Origin: a virus
Virus record (IMG/VR): IMGVR_UViG_3300025083_000237
Coordinates: 1 to 23,462 of that record
Length of the DNA: 23,462 nt
Strand: one strand, 5' to 3'
Part shown: positions 8,354 through 16,358 of the stretch, in pieces
Layout of the letters: each line of letters opens with the position of its first letter
Numbering within the stretch: the first letter of the stretch is position 1
Notes under the pieces: model-generated
Seen by the model: only the letters and a program-made list of their open reading frames with translations
What the model was told of the DNA's origin: nothing
Database searches by the model: none
Position numbers and translations under genes: made by a program

Positions 8354-8641
8354 CTAATTTGTATAACCGAAATAGTAATCGTTACTAGCGCTATAGAATA
8401 GTCCACCTTCAACAGCAGTAGGAGTAGAAGTTTGAGGATTTAGTTGAAGTGTTCCTTCACTATTAACTTTTATTTTCTCTTCTCCGTTAACATTTATGCT
8501 GAAAACATCTTCAACTCCATCTAAATCTAAGTATATAGAACCAGTTGTACTGAAAGAGCCCGATACGTTTAGAGACCCTGTTAAATATTCCCCTATTTCC
8601 GGTAATTGGTTGCTTATTTGGTTCCAAAATACCTGAGCCAT
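8354..8641 (-). CDS. Short fibre-like virion protein, function unknown
   Basis: A 95 aa protein starting one base inside the gp15-like stop (TAATG), so probably coupled to it. It is rich in Gly, Ser, Thr and Asn, with shaft-like repeats (TGSLNVSGSFSTTGSIYLDL) and an ending with aromatic residues (YSASNDYYFGYTN). It resembles a short piece of a tail-fibre shaft; similar stretches occur in the giant fibre. It could be a small adaptor or spike component. No enzymatic motif is seen. Confidence 0.8.
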   Translation of the reverse strand: MAQVFWNQISNQLPEIGEYLTGSLNVSGSFSTTGSIYLDLDGVEDVFSINVNGEEKIKVNSEGTLQLNPQTSTPTAVEGGLFYSASNDYYFGYTN

Positions 8642-9903
8642 TATCCATTAAGTTTTCCAGTTATGGTTATTTCCATACCCTCTGTAATATCGTACCCTAA
8701 TACACTACGGTTGAAGTCTACAACAAGATCGCTACCATCTTGCACTATACTTTCAATTGCAGATGGTTCTATTGATAATCCTCCAATAGTTACTAGGAAA
8801 TCATCTATTTCGTGATCAGGAAAATTAGAAGGTGGAGTAGCCAAAGTAACATTAGCAAATGTAATACTATCTTCTTCACTATCTACTACATAAGAGTAGT
8901 TATTAGTGTCTACAGTATTCGATAATGCTAAATAGGTTCTTTCTTCTGCTGTCATTCCACTGAAATTAATATTTACTTCTGAGTTTCCTGTAATATTATC
9001 GTAAAATCTACCTTTTGGTGCAGATGTTGCTTCAGATGAAGCTTTTGATACTAATATCTCTTCACTACCTGCTGTTTCTAAACCAAATTTTATTGCTGAT
9101 TTACTGTAAAACTTGTTCATATTAGCAATTGACGTGTTAATACTGTCAGGTACTATATGACCCATCATTTTAATATCAAAATTAGTCTTAACTGTGCGAT
9201 CCTGCCCTTGATTCACCTCTGTTGTTGTGGTATAGCTATCAATCATTGCACGGAAGTTAAACTTTTCTGGATCTCCCCAGTATGCGTCTGATGCAAAGTT
9301 AATAGCTTCTACTATTTTATTCATTTGCTGTACATATTCCGTAAATATTATACAAGAGTACGTTATATTTACATAATCTGGGATAATTACCCCGTATAGT
9401 TCTTTTACCGGCTCTCTATTATTTAATCTAGAGAATCTATCGTATACGTTTTTCTTAGAATACCGTTTTTCAAAGATAGCAAAGTTGTTTGGATTATTAG
9501 CATCCATTTTATTGCCTAAAGCCCTGTTCTTTTCTATAGAATCCCTTTTAAACATGATAAGAGGAGTTTGTATTTTCCCATTTTTATCACGATAGTACCC
9601 ATCTTTCTGTACTGCTGCCCATCTTTCTGGTGAACCGTACACGACTGGTACATTTATTCTTTTACCGTTCTGTATAACTGATGGCTTAATTACATTATTG
9701 AAATAATATACAATTGTTTCGTCAATATCTCTTAGACCTATACTGAATTGTTTTACGTCATCATTCTTAACCGAACGTTGATACCCTCTGTTCTTCTTTA
9801 TAATATCAGGAGTTGGTTGCTTCTGAGCATTATTGTATGTGTCTATAGCAGCCTGTGATAGCTGTGACTGTCTTTTTGGTACTATTTTAGTCTTTTTTGC
9901 CAT
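8641..9903 (-). CDS. Tail sheath stabiliser / tail completion protein (gp15-like), extended
   Basis: A 420 aa protein. Residues about 55-275 follow the T4 gp15 pattern: YYFNNVIKPSVIQNGKRINV (gp15: FSNIQIKRQLESGDKFIRVP), then VPVVYGSPERWAAV, VIIPDYVNITYSCIIFTEYV, a helix MNKIVEAINFASDAYWGDPE, and MMGHIVPDSI. In T4, gp15 forms a hexameric ring that ends the tail tube and sheath and joins the head, so its presence implies a contractile tail. The N-terminal 50 residues are basic and probably flexible. From about residue 290 there is an additional beta-rich domain (DHEIDDFLVTIGGLSIEPSA and following), absent from T4 gp15 (272 aa). It ends with TAATG overlap onto the 95 aa gene. Confidence 0.82.
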   Translation of the reverse strand: MAKKTKIVPKRQSQLSQAAIDTYNNAQKQPTPDIIKKNRGYQRSVKNDDVKQFSIGLRDIDETIVYYFNNVIKPSVIQNGKRINVPVVYGSPERWAAVQKDGYYRDKNGKIQTPLIMFKRDSIEKNRALGNKMDANNPNNFAIFEKRYSKKNVYDRFSRLNNREPVKELYGVIIPDYVNITYSCIIFTEYVQQMNKIVEAINFASDAYWGDPEKFNFRAMIDSYTTTTEVNQGQDRTVKTNFDIKMMGHIVPDSINTSIANMNKFYSKSAIKFGLETAGSEEILVSKASSEATSAPKGRFYDNITGNSEVNINFSGMTAEERTYLALSNTVDTNNYSYVVDSEEDSITFANVTLATPPSNFPDHEIDDFLVTIGGLSIEPSAIESIVQDGSDLVVDFNRSVLGYDITEGMEITITGKLNG

Positions 9904-9906
9904 CTA

Positions 9907-10395
9907 TTAACGTGCTCTTGTTATTCCAATTCTATCTGTTCTTGTTAAATGACAATCTACTATAATAGATACGGAAGAACCAAACTTATGTCCTTTATTA
10001 GTTAGGTTGTAACTACTGTCTCTACCTACAAATAATTGGTTCTCTCTAACTGTATCTACCTCATAATAATCTTCATGCCACATAACTATGTCTCCTACTT
10101 CTGGTACAGTATTTGCATCTACTAAATCTTGTCTAGTAAAAGCAAAAGAAGCATCTCTACCTAAATCCGGGCCAAATTCATCTACATTTATTACTTGATC
10201 TCCTCTAGTAATAAGGCAATTTAATTTAACTGGGTCTAGGTAAACTTTATCTGTAGCTTCTCCGTATAAGTTTGCTTGAGTATCAGTTAAAGATAATTTA
10301 TAGTAGCCAATTTCTTGTTCTACTATATGTTGAAGTATTTCTCTGCTTATATGAGTTGAGAGAACATTAAAATCTTTTTGACTGCCGAATAGCAT
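9907..10395 (-). CDS. Probable neck / head-completion protein (gp14-like)
   Basis: A 162 aa protein with a helical start (STHISREILQHIVEQEIGYY) and a beta-rich body. The PEVGDIVMWHEDYYEVDTV segment resembles the GDxxxxxxxxFEV pattern of neck proteins that cap the portal or joint. T4 gp14 is longer (256 aa), so this would be a short or only analogous version. The position between the gp13-like and gp15-like genes, with 3 nt gaps on both sides, supports a head-tail joining role. The gp14 identity is tentative. Confidence 0.65.
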   Translation of the reverse strand: MLFGSQKDFNVLSTHISREILQHIVEQEIGYYKLSLTDTQANLYGEATDKVYLDPVKLNCLITRGDQVINVDEFGPDLGRDASFAFTRQDLVDANTVPEVGDIVMWHEDYYEVDTVRENQLFVGRDSSYNLTNKGHKFGSSVSIIVDCHLTRTDRIGITRAR

Positions 10396-10398
10396 ATA

Positions 10399-10704
10399 TT
10401 ATTTTTTCTTTTCAATTGTTTTATCTGCAATTTCTACTCTTTTTACTTCCGGAATTCTTTGAAGGGAAGTATTTTTAAATGAAGCAAAGGCTTCACTTGC
10501 AGGTTTTGTTGTTAATAACTTAACTTTCATAATAGCAGTATTATTATCCCCATTATGTGAAACCTGTCCTACAGTCAATACTCCAGGCATTGCTCTTAAC
10601 ATTTCTCCAATGTCCTGAACAGTAACGTCTTCGCTATGTCCTATTCTCACCATTGCTTGGTATACTGAGAATTGTATTTCTGATATTAAGTCAAATATTT
10701 TCAT
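10399..10704 (-). CDS. Small protein between neck genes, function unknown
   Basis: A 101 aa protein coupled to the upstream gene by TAATG overlap. It reads as a helix-strand-strand-helix-strand pattern: GEMLRAMPGVLTVGQVSHNG, then AIMKVKLLTTKP, a helix (ASEAFASFKNTSLQ), and PEVKRVEIAD. This suggests a compact ferredoxin-like alpha/beta fold. It ends in a Lys-rich tail. Proteins with an RAMPGV/RAIPGV-like segment occur near tail genes of marine phages in my memory; no function is known to me. It lies 3 nt before the 162 aa gene. Confidence 0.82.
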   Translation of the reverse strand: MKIFDLISEIQFSVYQAMVRIGHSEDVTVQDIGEMLRAMPGVLTVGQVSHNGDNNTAIMKVKLLTTKPASEAFASFKNTSLQRIPEVKRVEIADKTIEKKK

Positions 10705-11918
10705 TATCCTATGTAAACATGCATTGGCACTCCTTGCATTGCATCATTAATATATTTTGTCTGTGTTGCTGCTAGTTCTAATTGATTAGTTAGAGAAGCT
10801 GTTTGCATTGTTGCTTTTAAATCCTCTACTAAAAATACTTTTTCGTCTCTTGCATCTGCTAATAAATCTGCAGCATTCATAGTTACTTCGGATCCCGGTA
10901 CTGGTACTGTCTGATACTTACCTCTAACGTATGCTAACATTTCTTTGCAGATAGCAACTGCATATTTATAAATCCACTGTCTCCCTATATCATTTATCGC
11001 TGAATATTCTAAGAATGGAGCATTTGCGTTAGAGATATTAGTAGTAACTCCTGTAGTAGAGGTCCCTCCACCTGATCCATTTACTGTACCGCTATTTTCG
11101 GCAGTAGCTGCAAAGCTAACTCCATCATTTACGTATGCAGAGTTTTTATCTTCAAGAGTATAGTACTGAATTTTTAATTTACCTGCTGTTTTTGGTACTG
11201 GAAATATTCTTAATTTGTTATTGTTAATTTCAAAACTATAAGAAGATTTTCTAATTTGATCATTGAATTCTATAGCCTGTACTTTGAGTAGGTCATAAGA
11301 TGCTGGCATTAAAAGGAAATTAACTCCTGGAGAATATGAGCCAAAGTCAAAAGCATCCATTAGAGATTGAATTCCTGTTCCTGTACCTGCGTAAGGATCG
11401 AAGTATCTTAAAATAGCTGGTGGAGCTTCGTAAAATATTTTTCTTATTTCTATCGCTCCTGCGCCTATGAGTGTTTCTAAATCGTAATCCTGTTCTCCAG
11501 GTTCTAGGTCTATAAGGGCAGACTGTAGATCAACGTCACCTCCAACTCCGGCTTCCATACCGTATTGTTTACTAGCTCTTATAACATCTCTTAAACTAGG
11601 TCTAAAGATAGTTTGGTTAACGGCTTCTCCACTTGAACTTCCTCCTATTTGACTAGACATATTGTTAGAAACTAAAGATTCATTAACTTCTTTACTATAT
11701 GCTGCTACTGCTTCTTCGAATGCAGTGTAAAATTGTCTTTCATTTAATTCTATATCAAGTACTGGCCACCCTAATTTTTCAGCACAGTACCTTGCGACCT
11801 TAGGAGCATCTTCTTGGAATGCTAGATCGTCATCAAAAAATCCAAAAGGAGTAGATTCACCAGCTATAAAGTTAGTTGAACCGTCCCAAATTTCTATATC
11901 TGTGGTAGGGTGTGACAT
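10704..11918 (-). CDS. Probable neck / head-tail connector protein (gp13-like)
   Basis: A 404 aa virion protein. The N-terminus (MSHPTTDIEIWDGSTNFIAG) and an early acidic region with LNERQFYTAFEEAVAAYSKE are followed by a beta-rich centre (DLEPGEQDYDLETLI, NKLRIFPVPKTAGKLKIQYY). The C-terminal part is helical (WIYKYAVAICKEMLAYVRGK, then VPVPGSEVTMNAADLLADAR). This layout is what I associate with neck/connector proteins of marine T4-like phages. Similarity to T4 gp13 itself is not obvious, so the name rests on position (before gp14-like and gp15-like genes) and general layout. A Gly/Ser/Thr-rich low-complexity insert lies around residue 275-290. It overlaps the next gene by 1 nt (TAATG). Confidence 0.7.
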   Translation of the reverse strand: MSHPTTDIEIWDGSTNFIAGESTPFGFFDDDLAFQEDAPKVARYCAEKLGWPVLDIELNERQFYTAFEEAVAAYSKEVNESLVSNNMSSQIGGSSSGEAVNQTIFRPSLRDVIRASKQYGMEAGVGGDVDLQSALIDLEPGEQDYDLETLIGAGAIEIRKIFYEAPPAILRYFDPYAGTGTGIQSLMDAFDFGSYSPGVNFLLMPASYDLLKVQAIEFNDQIRKSSYSFEINNNKLRIFPVPKTAGKLKIQYYTLEDKNSAYVNDGVSFAATAENSGTVNGSGGGTSTTGVTTNISNANAPFLEYSAINDIGRQWIYKYAVAICKEMLAYVRGKYQTVPVPGSEVTMNAADLLADARDEKVFLVEDLKATMQTASLTNQLELAATQTKYINDAMQGVPMHVYIG

Positions 11919-11929
11919 AATTTAAATTA

Positions 11930-12379
11930 TTATTCTTCTGTTAATGCTATAAAGTAACCTAATGTAGAACTAAATCCATCTTCTCCAGATCCTATAGAAC
12001 GAGCTTTTACTGATCTTAAATCTCCATATTCGAAATTGCTAAAATCTTCGTTAACATATTCTGAGCTAAACATAAAGCTGCCGCTTGGTGATAGTAAGTA
12101 ATGTTGTTCTGATGTTGAACCTGATATGAGTAGGTCGATGTTGTCATCTGATAGGTTAGTAATACGTGCATATTTAATACTACTAGATACAAAAGTACCT
12201 GCACCTGGAAGATTATCGACGTTTATTACTTCTGTATGTTGACCAGCAGGAATATTCATTACACGATTATCAGCATAGCTAATGCTAGGAATCCTAATTT
12301 CAACATTAGTTCCTCTCTCAACTCCTTCGAGTTTAACTCTTTCTCTGATAAAATATGTGAAGTTAGCGTATTTAGGCAT
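11930..12379 (-). CDS. Beta-rich putative virion protein, function unknown
   Basis: A 149 aa protein with alternating hydrophobic strands and many Ser/Asn/Gly turns. Examples are SIKYARITNLSDDNIDLLIS and HYLLSPSGSFMFSSE, a pattern typical of small beta-sandwich phage proteins. No transmembrane segment or catalytic motif is seen. It is the first gene of a six-gene unit that continues with neck and tail-completion genes, 11 nt before the 404 aa gene. A head decoration or head-tail joining role is plausible from position only. I recall similar small proteins in marine phages but cannot name a family. Confidence 0.82.
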   Translation of the reverse strand: MPKYANFTYFIRERVKLEGVERGTNVEIRIPSISYADNRVMNIPAGQHTEVINVDNLPGAGTFVSSSIKYARITNLSDDNIDLLISGSTSEQHYLLSPSGSFMFSSEYVNEDFSNFEYGDLRSVKARSIGSGEDGFSSTLGYFIALTEE

Positions 12380-12395
12380 TTTAATATAGTTTATT

Positions 12396-12403
12396 TATAA
12401 ATA
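12396..12403 (-). promoter_or_regulatory. Putative late promoter octamer upstream of the 149 aa gene
   Basis: TATTTATA on the coding strand, again within the palindrome TATTTATAAATA (12392-12403) followed by AACTAT, nearly identical to the copy upstream of the portal gene. Twelve nt separate the palindrome from the ATG at 12379. The shared 16-base core TATTTATAAATAAACT at two loci 10 kb apart is hard to explain by chance. Confidence 0.58.
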
Positions 12404-12407
12404 GCAA

Positions 12408-13094
12408 TTAATCCCTGAAGGTTTTATATACCTCTAGTATAGGTGCAACAATCTGATGTCTGTGGTTATATTCTAAAGATGCAGTTTTGAATCCTTCTAC
12501 ATGTTCTTCCAATCTAGCAAGAAAAGAAAACCCAGTATCTCTTTTATTTTTCAAATCTATTTGAGCTAAATCACCGCAGATTACCATCTTTGATCCTTGC
12601 CCTAGTCTTCCTATAACTGTCTCCATTTGAGAGTGTGTTACATTCTGCGCTTCGTCTACAATTACAAAAGAGTTAAGAAAGGTTCTACCTCTCATAAAAG
12701 CAAATGGAACTATTTCAATATTACCATTTTCCATTTCCTTTCGTACTTTGGCTTCATTATATAACATGAATAGATTGTGATAGATTGGTGCTAACCAAGG
12801 GTCCATTTTCTCCCTTATATCGCCTGGTAAAAATCCTATATCTTCTTTAGCTACTGTTGGCCTAGTTATGATAACCTTTTCAACCTGTTTGGTAAATAAC
12901 ATATCCAATGCTACTTGTGTGGCTACTAGAGTTTTTCCGCTTCCGGCCATTCCTTTTAATACAGTTATAGGTGCTTCTAGTATCTTAGCTTTTGCTTGTT
13001 TTTGTTCTTCGTTAAGTTGTACGTTAAATTTAATTGGTCTCTTTGGTCTTCTTTTTTGGACGAATACATCGTCGGTATGGTGGTTTGAAGGCAT
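12408..13094 (-). CDS. phoH: PhoH-like P-loop ATPase
   Basis: A 228 aa PhoH-family NTPase. Walker A is G48-MAGSGK-T55 and Walker B is VIVDEAQN with D147/E148. The TRPTVAKEDIGFLPGD and CGDLAQIDL stretches are characteristic of the family and of superfamily 1-type ATPases. PhoH-like genes are frequent in marine phages. Their function is not settled; RNA-related and phosphate-stress roles have been proposed. It has its own upstream octamer and lies between a terminator and the next octamer, so it appears to be a single-gene unit. Its insertion between capsid and neck genes is unusual compared with T4. Length is close to the core PhoH domain, with no extra PIN domain. Confidence 0.93.
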   Translation of the reverse strand: MPSNHHTDDVFVQKRRPKRPIKFNVQLNEEQKQAKAKILEAPITVLKGMAGSGKTLVATQVALDMLFTKQVEKVIITRPTVAKEDIGFLPGDIREKMDPWLAPIYHNLFMLYNEAKVRKEMENGNIEIVPFAFMRGRTFLNSFVIVDEAQNVTHSQMETVIGRLGQGSKMVICGDLAQIDLKNKRDTGFSFLARLEEHVEGFKTASLEYNHRHQIVAPILEVYKTFRD

Positions 13095-13119
13095 ATGTAA
13101 TAACGTTATTGTTCTTATA

Positions 13120-13127
13120 TATAAATA
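13120..13127 (-). promoter_or_regulatory. Putative late promoter octamer upstream of PhoH
   Basis: TATTTATA on the coding strand (context GATATTTATATATAAG), 25 nt before the PhoH ATG and just after the capsid terminator. Its placement between terminator and gene supports a promoter. The role is inferred. Confidence 0.5.
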
Positions 13128-13148
13128 TCAGAAAAATATACTTAGGAA

Positions 13149-13175
13149 ACAAAAAAAAGAGGCCCGAAGGCCTCT
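13149..13175 (-). terminator. Strong intrinsic terminator after the capsid gene
   Basis: On the coding strand a perfect 7 bp stem, AGAGGCC / GGCCTCT, closes a TTCG tetraloop with a C-G closing pair. Eight or more T residues follow. This is a textbook Rho-independent terminator, 28 nt after the capsid stop and just before the PhoH promoter-like octamer. Confidence 0.92.
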
Positions 13176-13202
13176 CTTAATTTATTTAGAATCTAAGTTA
13201 GA

Positions 13203-14879
13203 TTATACTGTAGCTAAATCGCTTACATAAATCTTACCGTAGAATTCTGGACGAATCATCTTCTTAGCATAACGAGTCATGATACCTTTACGTGGTGTGA
13301 AGGTAGTTGGATCGTATACTAATGGAGTCATCATTAATGGTACGTAAGGAGCATATACAGCACCAGTTTCTAAGAACTGAGATCCTCTATATCCAGTTAA
13401 GATTACGTTTTCAGTCATATAAGGATTCTTATATACTTTGTAACGTCCGTTTAACTGTCCTACTTTTTGTACACCAAATGCAAAGTCCATTTTGTCACCA
13501 TCAGTATTAGCAGCGTATCCAGGAATTGATTCTAGGATAGTAGCTACAGTTGGAGAACATACTAGGAAGTTAGCACCACCTCTAAGAGTTTTTTGGTGAA
13601 TCTTGTTAGATACTTTTTGGATTTTAGTTCCTAATGTTTGGAACCATTGTCCTTGAGTATTGTAGAAGTCTGTTGAAGCAGCAGTACCGGCTGACCAGTT
13701 ACCTCCTGTTGTAGTTCCTTCCCATACTTTGTTATTTCTAGCTGACCAACGCTCAGTTGTAGCAGCATCTTGAATTAACATATCTAAGATCTCAAGATCA
13801 ATCTCCATAGAGATATACTCACTCAATAAAGATGTTAACTCAGCCTCAGCATCAATACTGTGGTAAGCGTTAAGATCTTGAGCGAATTCTGGAGTCCACT
13901 GTGCTTTTAACTTTCTAGTCTTAGCAACAATCGCTTCAGAAGCAAGTTCTACGTTGATTTCTGGGATAGTAATTGAACTAGCAGGATTATCTTCAAAGTC
14001 TCCTCTGTTATTTTCTGTTGGTACAGTTACGTAAGCTAAATCAAGAGCTGTAGCAGCATCGATATCGTTAGCTTCAACTACGATGAAAGAAATTTCATTG
14101 TTACTTGAATCAACAGAAGTATACTCTGGGTATACTTTTAAGATGTCTCCAGAAGTAAGGCTAAAAGCTCTTACTGCTTGGTAATCAGCACGAGTTAAAT
14201 CGTCTCCGTCTACAGTTACTTTTACTACTTTATCTCCGTTTCCAGCTGCTGCGATAGAAGCAGAAAAATCAGCGTCATATCCAAACAAATGCTCGTCTGC
14301 ATCTAAATCTACAGAAGCAGTAGTAAATTTGTTAGCAGCAGAATGATCTGCAGCTAAATCACCACCAGCATAAGCTTTAGAAGAAGAGTTGATTGAATAT
14401 CCAAATCTTCCTACACCGTATAGACCACCGTCTACATCAGTATCAACGCCCATTTTAGAGCTAGCTTCAGTTACGTTACCGTACATGTTAGTGTTTGCTC
14501 CAAATTTATCTTTTCCAGTTCCGTATTTGAAATCTAGATAAAAGATAAGACCTGAAGGTAAATTCATTGGCTGTACAGATACAAAATCCTTAGCAGCGAT
14601 TTGAGCAAATACCTTACGTACTAATGGTAAAGCTACTCCAGCCCACTGCTCTCCAGCGCCACCGCCATGTGCAGCTCCATTTACATTTGTACTTGATTGC
14701 TCAGATACAATTTGCTTAGCTTGATTCTCAAGAATCATAGCCATGTTGTTTTTTTCGATCTCGTTAGAATATCCTTCTAATAGACCTGATTGAGTCCATT
14801 TGTCCGCTAAACGTGCAGCATCTGCTTGCAAGTTTTTGAAGTTACTTTGAGACCCTTCTAATAATTGATTAATTTCCAT
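13203..14879 (-). CDS. Major capsid protein (gp23-like)
   Basis: A 558 aa HK97-fold capsid subunit. The N-terminal propeptide aligns by eye with T4 gp23: KWTQSGLLEG corresponds to KWKPLLEG, and MAMILENQ to IIAKIFENQ. VRKVFAQIAAKDFVSVQPMN corresponds to the region around CGVQPMNSPTG in T4. The C-terminal half has the familiar TLRGGANFLVCSPTVATILE and the ending FYGKIYVSDLATV. Residues about 160-275 form a beta-rich insertion where gp23 also carries an insertion domain, which accounts for the slightly greater length (T4: 521 aa). Possible propeptide cleavage sites are after E51 (ILE) or E60; the exact site is not certain. No Shine-Dalgarno sequence precedes the ATG. The gene probably shares a transcript with the scaffold gene and ends at the strong terminator at 13149-13175. 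Confidence 0.96.
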   Translation of the reverse strand: MEINQLLEGSQSNFKNLQADAARLADKWTQSGLLEGYSNEIEKNNMAMILENQAKQIVSEQSSTNVNGAAHGGGAGEQWAGVALPLVRKVFAQIAAKDFVSVQPMNLPSGLIFYLDFKYGTGKDKFGANTNMYGNVTEASSKMGVDTDVDGGLYGVGRFGYSINSSSKAYAGGDLAADHSAANKFTTASVDLDADEHLFGYDADFSASIAAAGNGDKVVKVTVDGDDLTRADYQAVRAFSLTSGDILKVYPEYTSVDSSNNEISFIVVEANDIDAATALDLAYVTVPTENNRGDFEDNPASSITIPEINVELASEAIVAKTRKLKAQWTPEFAQDLNAYHSIDAEAELTSLLSEYISMEIDLEILDMLIQDAATTERWSARNNKVWEGTTTGGNWSAGTAASTDFYNTQGQWFQTLGTKIQKVSNKIHQKTLRGGANFLVCSPTVATILESIPGYAANTDGDKMDFAFGVQKVGQLNGRYKVYKNPYMTENVILTGYRGSQFLETGAVYAPYVPLMMTPLVYDPTTFTPRKGIMTRYAKKMIRPEFYGKIYVSDLATV

Positions 14880-14906
14880 GATTAAAAATTGTCTTTTTTA
14901 AATAAT

Positions 14907-16241
14907 TTATTTTATAATTCCAGCTAATTTTTGCATTCTTTTTACAGCATCACTAACTTCTGAAATTACTTCTGGTTTAGAAGCGGTTGTTCCAGTAGCT
15001 TTTGAAGCCATACCTAATTTAGCTTCTTTGATCGAACCTTTAGTAGTTTTACCAACTACGTTATCAGATACAGTCTCGAATACTAATTTTACTTCTTTAA
15101 CTGTCTCAGCTTTATCGAATGCAGCGATAACATTTACTTTTTGAGATTCAGTTAAATTATTTGCTTTGAAGACTTTATTTACATAAAGTAACTTAGCGTT
15201 AAGTAGGTTTACTTCTTGAAGTTGTCCTTTAAGCTGTTCGATAGTTGCAGTAGCTTCTTCTATATCACTAGATTCTTCTAATTCAACTTCTTTCATAGCA
15301 TCAGACATTTTACCTAACTCAATATCTTTAACAAAGTCACCTACTTTCTTGCCTGCTTTTTTAGCATGTTTGGCTAAGAACATTACTGCCTTTACTAATT
15401 CATTGTCTTTAGGGTCTCCAAATTCACCAACTCCATACCCAGGTCTTACCTCTTCGATCTCTTCTTCTGAGATTTCAGATTCATTTCTGTGTTGAGTTAC
15501 GCTAGCAGCAGCTGATCCAGCTTTTTCTAAACCTTGAGCTAATTTTTTTCCTCTGTCTCCAAATTCTCCAGCTTTTAGTTTATCCATTAAGTGAGAAAGT
15601 CCAGCAGCACCTCCGAAAAGGGCAGCTACACCAGCACCTACTGTTACAGGATCAATTACTTCTTCAATACCTTCTTCAGACATCTCCCCAGTTACTTCTT
15701 CTTCTACAGATTCGTCGTTCTTTTCATCAGACATTTCTGTAATTTCACGAAGTAATTCATCTAAGTCAATCTCTTCTTCATCTTCCGCTCCTACCATATC
15801 GTCAGCTGGTAACTCTTCACCAGGAACTTCTTCCTCATGATCGTGTCCCATTTCCTGAGCAATAATATCGCGGATAAGGTCTTTAAGGTCGTCGACTTCC
15901 ATGTCTTTTACCTCTACTTCTTCTTCTGCTTCCTCTTCAGATTCTTCTGAATCAACGTCAGCATCGTCTTCAGCATCTATTACATCTTCTTCTTCTGTAA
16001 AAGTTTCTTCGATTGCTTCATCTTTATTGTCTTTTTCCATTCCTTCTTCTACCTCTTCTTCGTTTACTACTTCTTCTTCTTTGATGTCTTTATCTTCCAT
16101 CTCTTGAAGTTTAGCAGCTAACATATCTTTTAAATGAGGAGTTAAAGTCTCTTCTAAAGCTTCTTTAGCGTTAGCAATAGCGGCTTCTCTTACAGATTTA
16201 GCTTCAGCAATAGCTTGCTTGAATAAATCTTTGTTTGCCAT
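14907..16241 (-). CDS. Prohead scaffolding core protein (gp22-like)
   Basis: A 444 aa, extremely acidic protein that should form the internal core on which the capsid shell assembles, later degraded by the gp21-like protease. Residues 1-50 form a predicted Ala/Glu/Lys helix (AIAEAKSVREAAIANAKEAL). Residues about 50-200 are dominated by Glu/Asp runs. A short hydrophobic segment (VGAGVAALFGGAAGLSHLMD) follows near residue 205. Residues about 330-400 resemble the C-terminal part of gp22 (LNAKLLYVNKVFKANNLTES). The end carries RMQKLAGIIK; I recall similar termini on scaffold-type proteins of marine phages. The many Glu residues after Leu or Ile at minus 2 suit T4-type protease cleavage. It lies between protease and capsid genes, 27 nt before the capsid start. 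Confidence 0.88.
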   Translation of the reverse strand: MANKDLFKQAIAEAKSVREAAIANAKEALEETLTPHLKDMLAAKLQEMEDKDIKEEEVVNEEEVEEGMEKDNKDEAIEETFTEEEDVIDAEDDADVDSEESEEEAEEEVEVKDMEVDDLKDLIRDIIAQEMGHDHEEEVPGEELPADDMVGAEDEEEIDLDELLREITEMSDEKNDESVEEEVTGEMSEEGIEEVIDPVTVGAGVAALFGGAAGLSHLMDKLKAGEFGDRGKKLAQGLEKAGSAAASVTQHRNESEISEEEIEEVRPGYGVGEFGDPKDNELVKAVMFLAKHAKKAGKKVGDFVKDIELGKMSDAMKEVELEESSDIEEATATIEQLKGQLQEVNLLNAKLLYVNKVFKANNLTESQKVNVIAAFDKAETVKEVKLVFETVSDNVVGKTTKGSIKEAKLGMASKATGTTASKPEVISEVSDAVKRMQKLAGIIK

Positions 16242-16332
16242 TTTAAATAATTGTGATTTTCGTACGATTATTTGAATCGTAATGTGAAGTTTTTTATTTT
16301 TTTAATACAGTATAAGGAACTGTATATTTGTA

Positions 16333-16340
16333 TATAAATA
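16333..16340 (-). promoter_or_regulatory. Putative late promoter octamer upstream of scaffold and capsid
   Basis: TATTTATA on the coding strand, within the AT-only stretch TATATATTTATATACAAATA, directly after the terminator at 16359-16417. It lies 91 nt before the scaffold ATG, giving the scaffold-capsid unit the longest leader among the octamer-started genes. The gap 16242-16415 contains nothing else coding. The role is inferred. Confidence 0.5.
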
Positions 16341-16358
16341 TATACTAATTACAAAAAC

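Noticed and set aside
12016-12204. Minus-strand 62-codon frame inside the 149 aa gene
   Set aside because: It lies in another frame entirely within a better supported gene. The product is Tyr/Gln/Leu-rich with no recognisable features.
15901-16107. Plus-strand Ser-rich frame opposite the scaffold gene
   Set aside because: It is the antisense reading of Glu/Asp codon runs (GAA, GAT become Ser codons). No leader or neighbour supports it.
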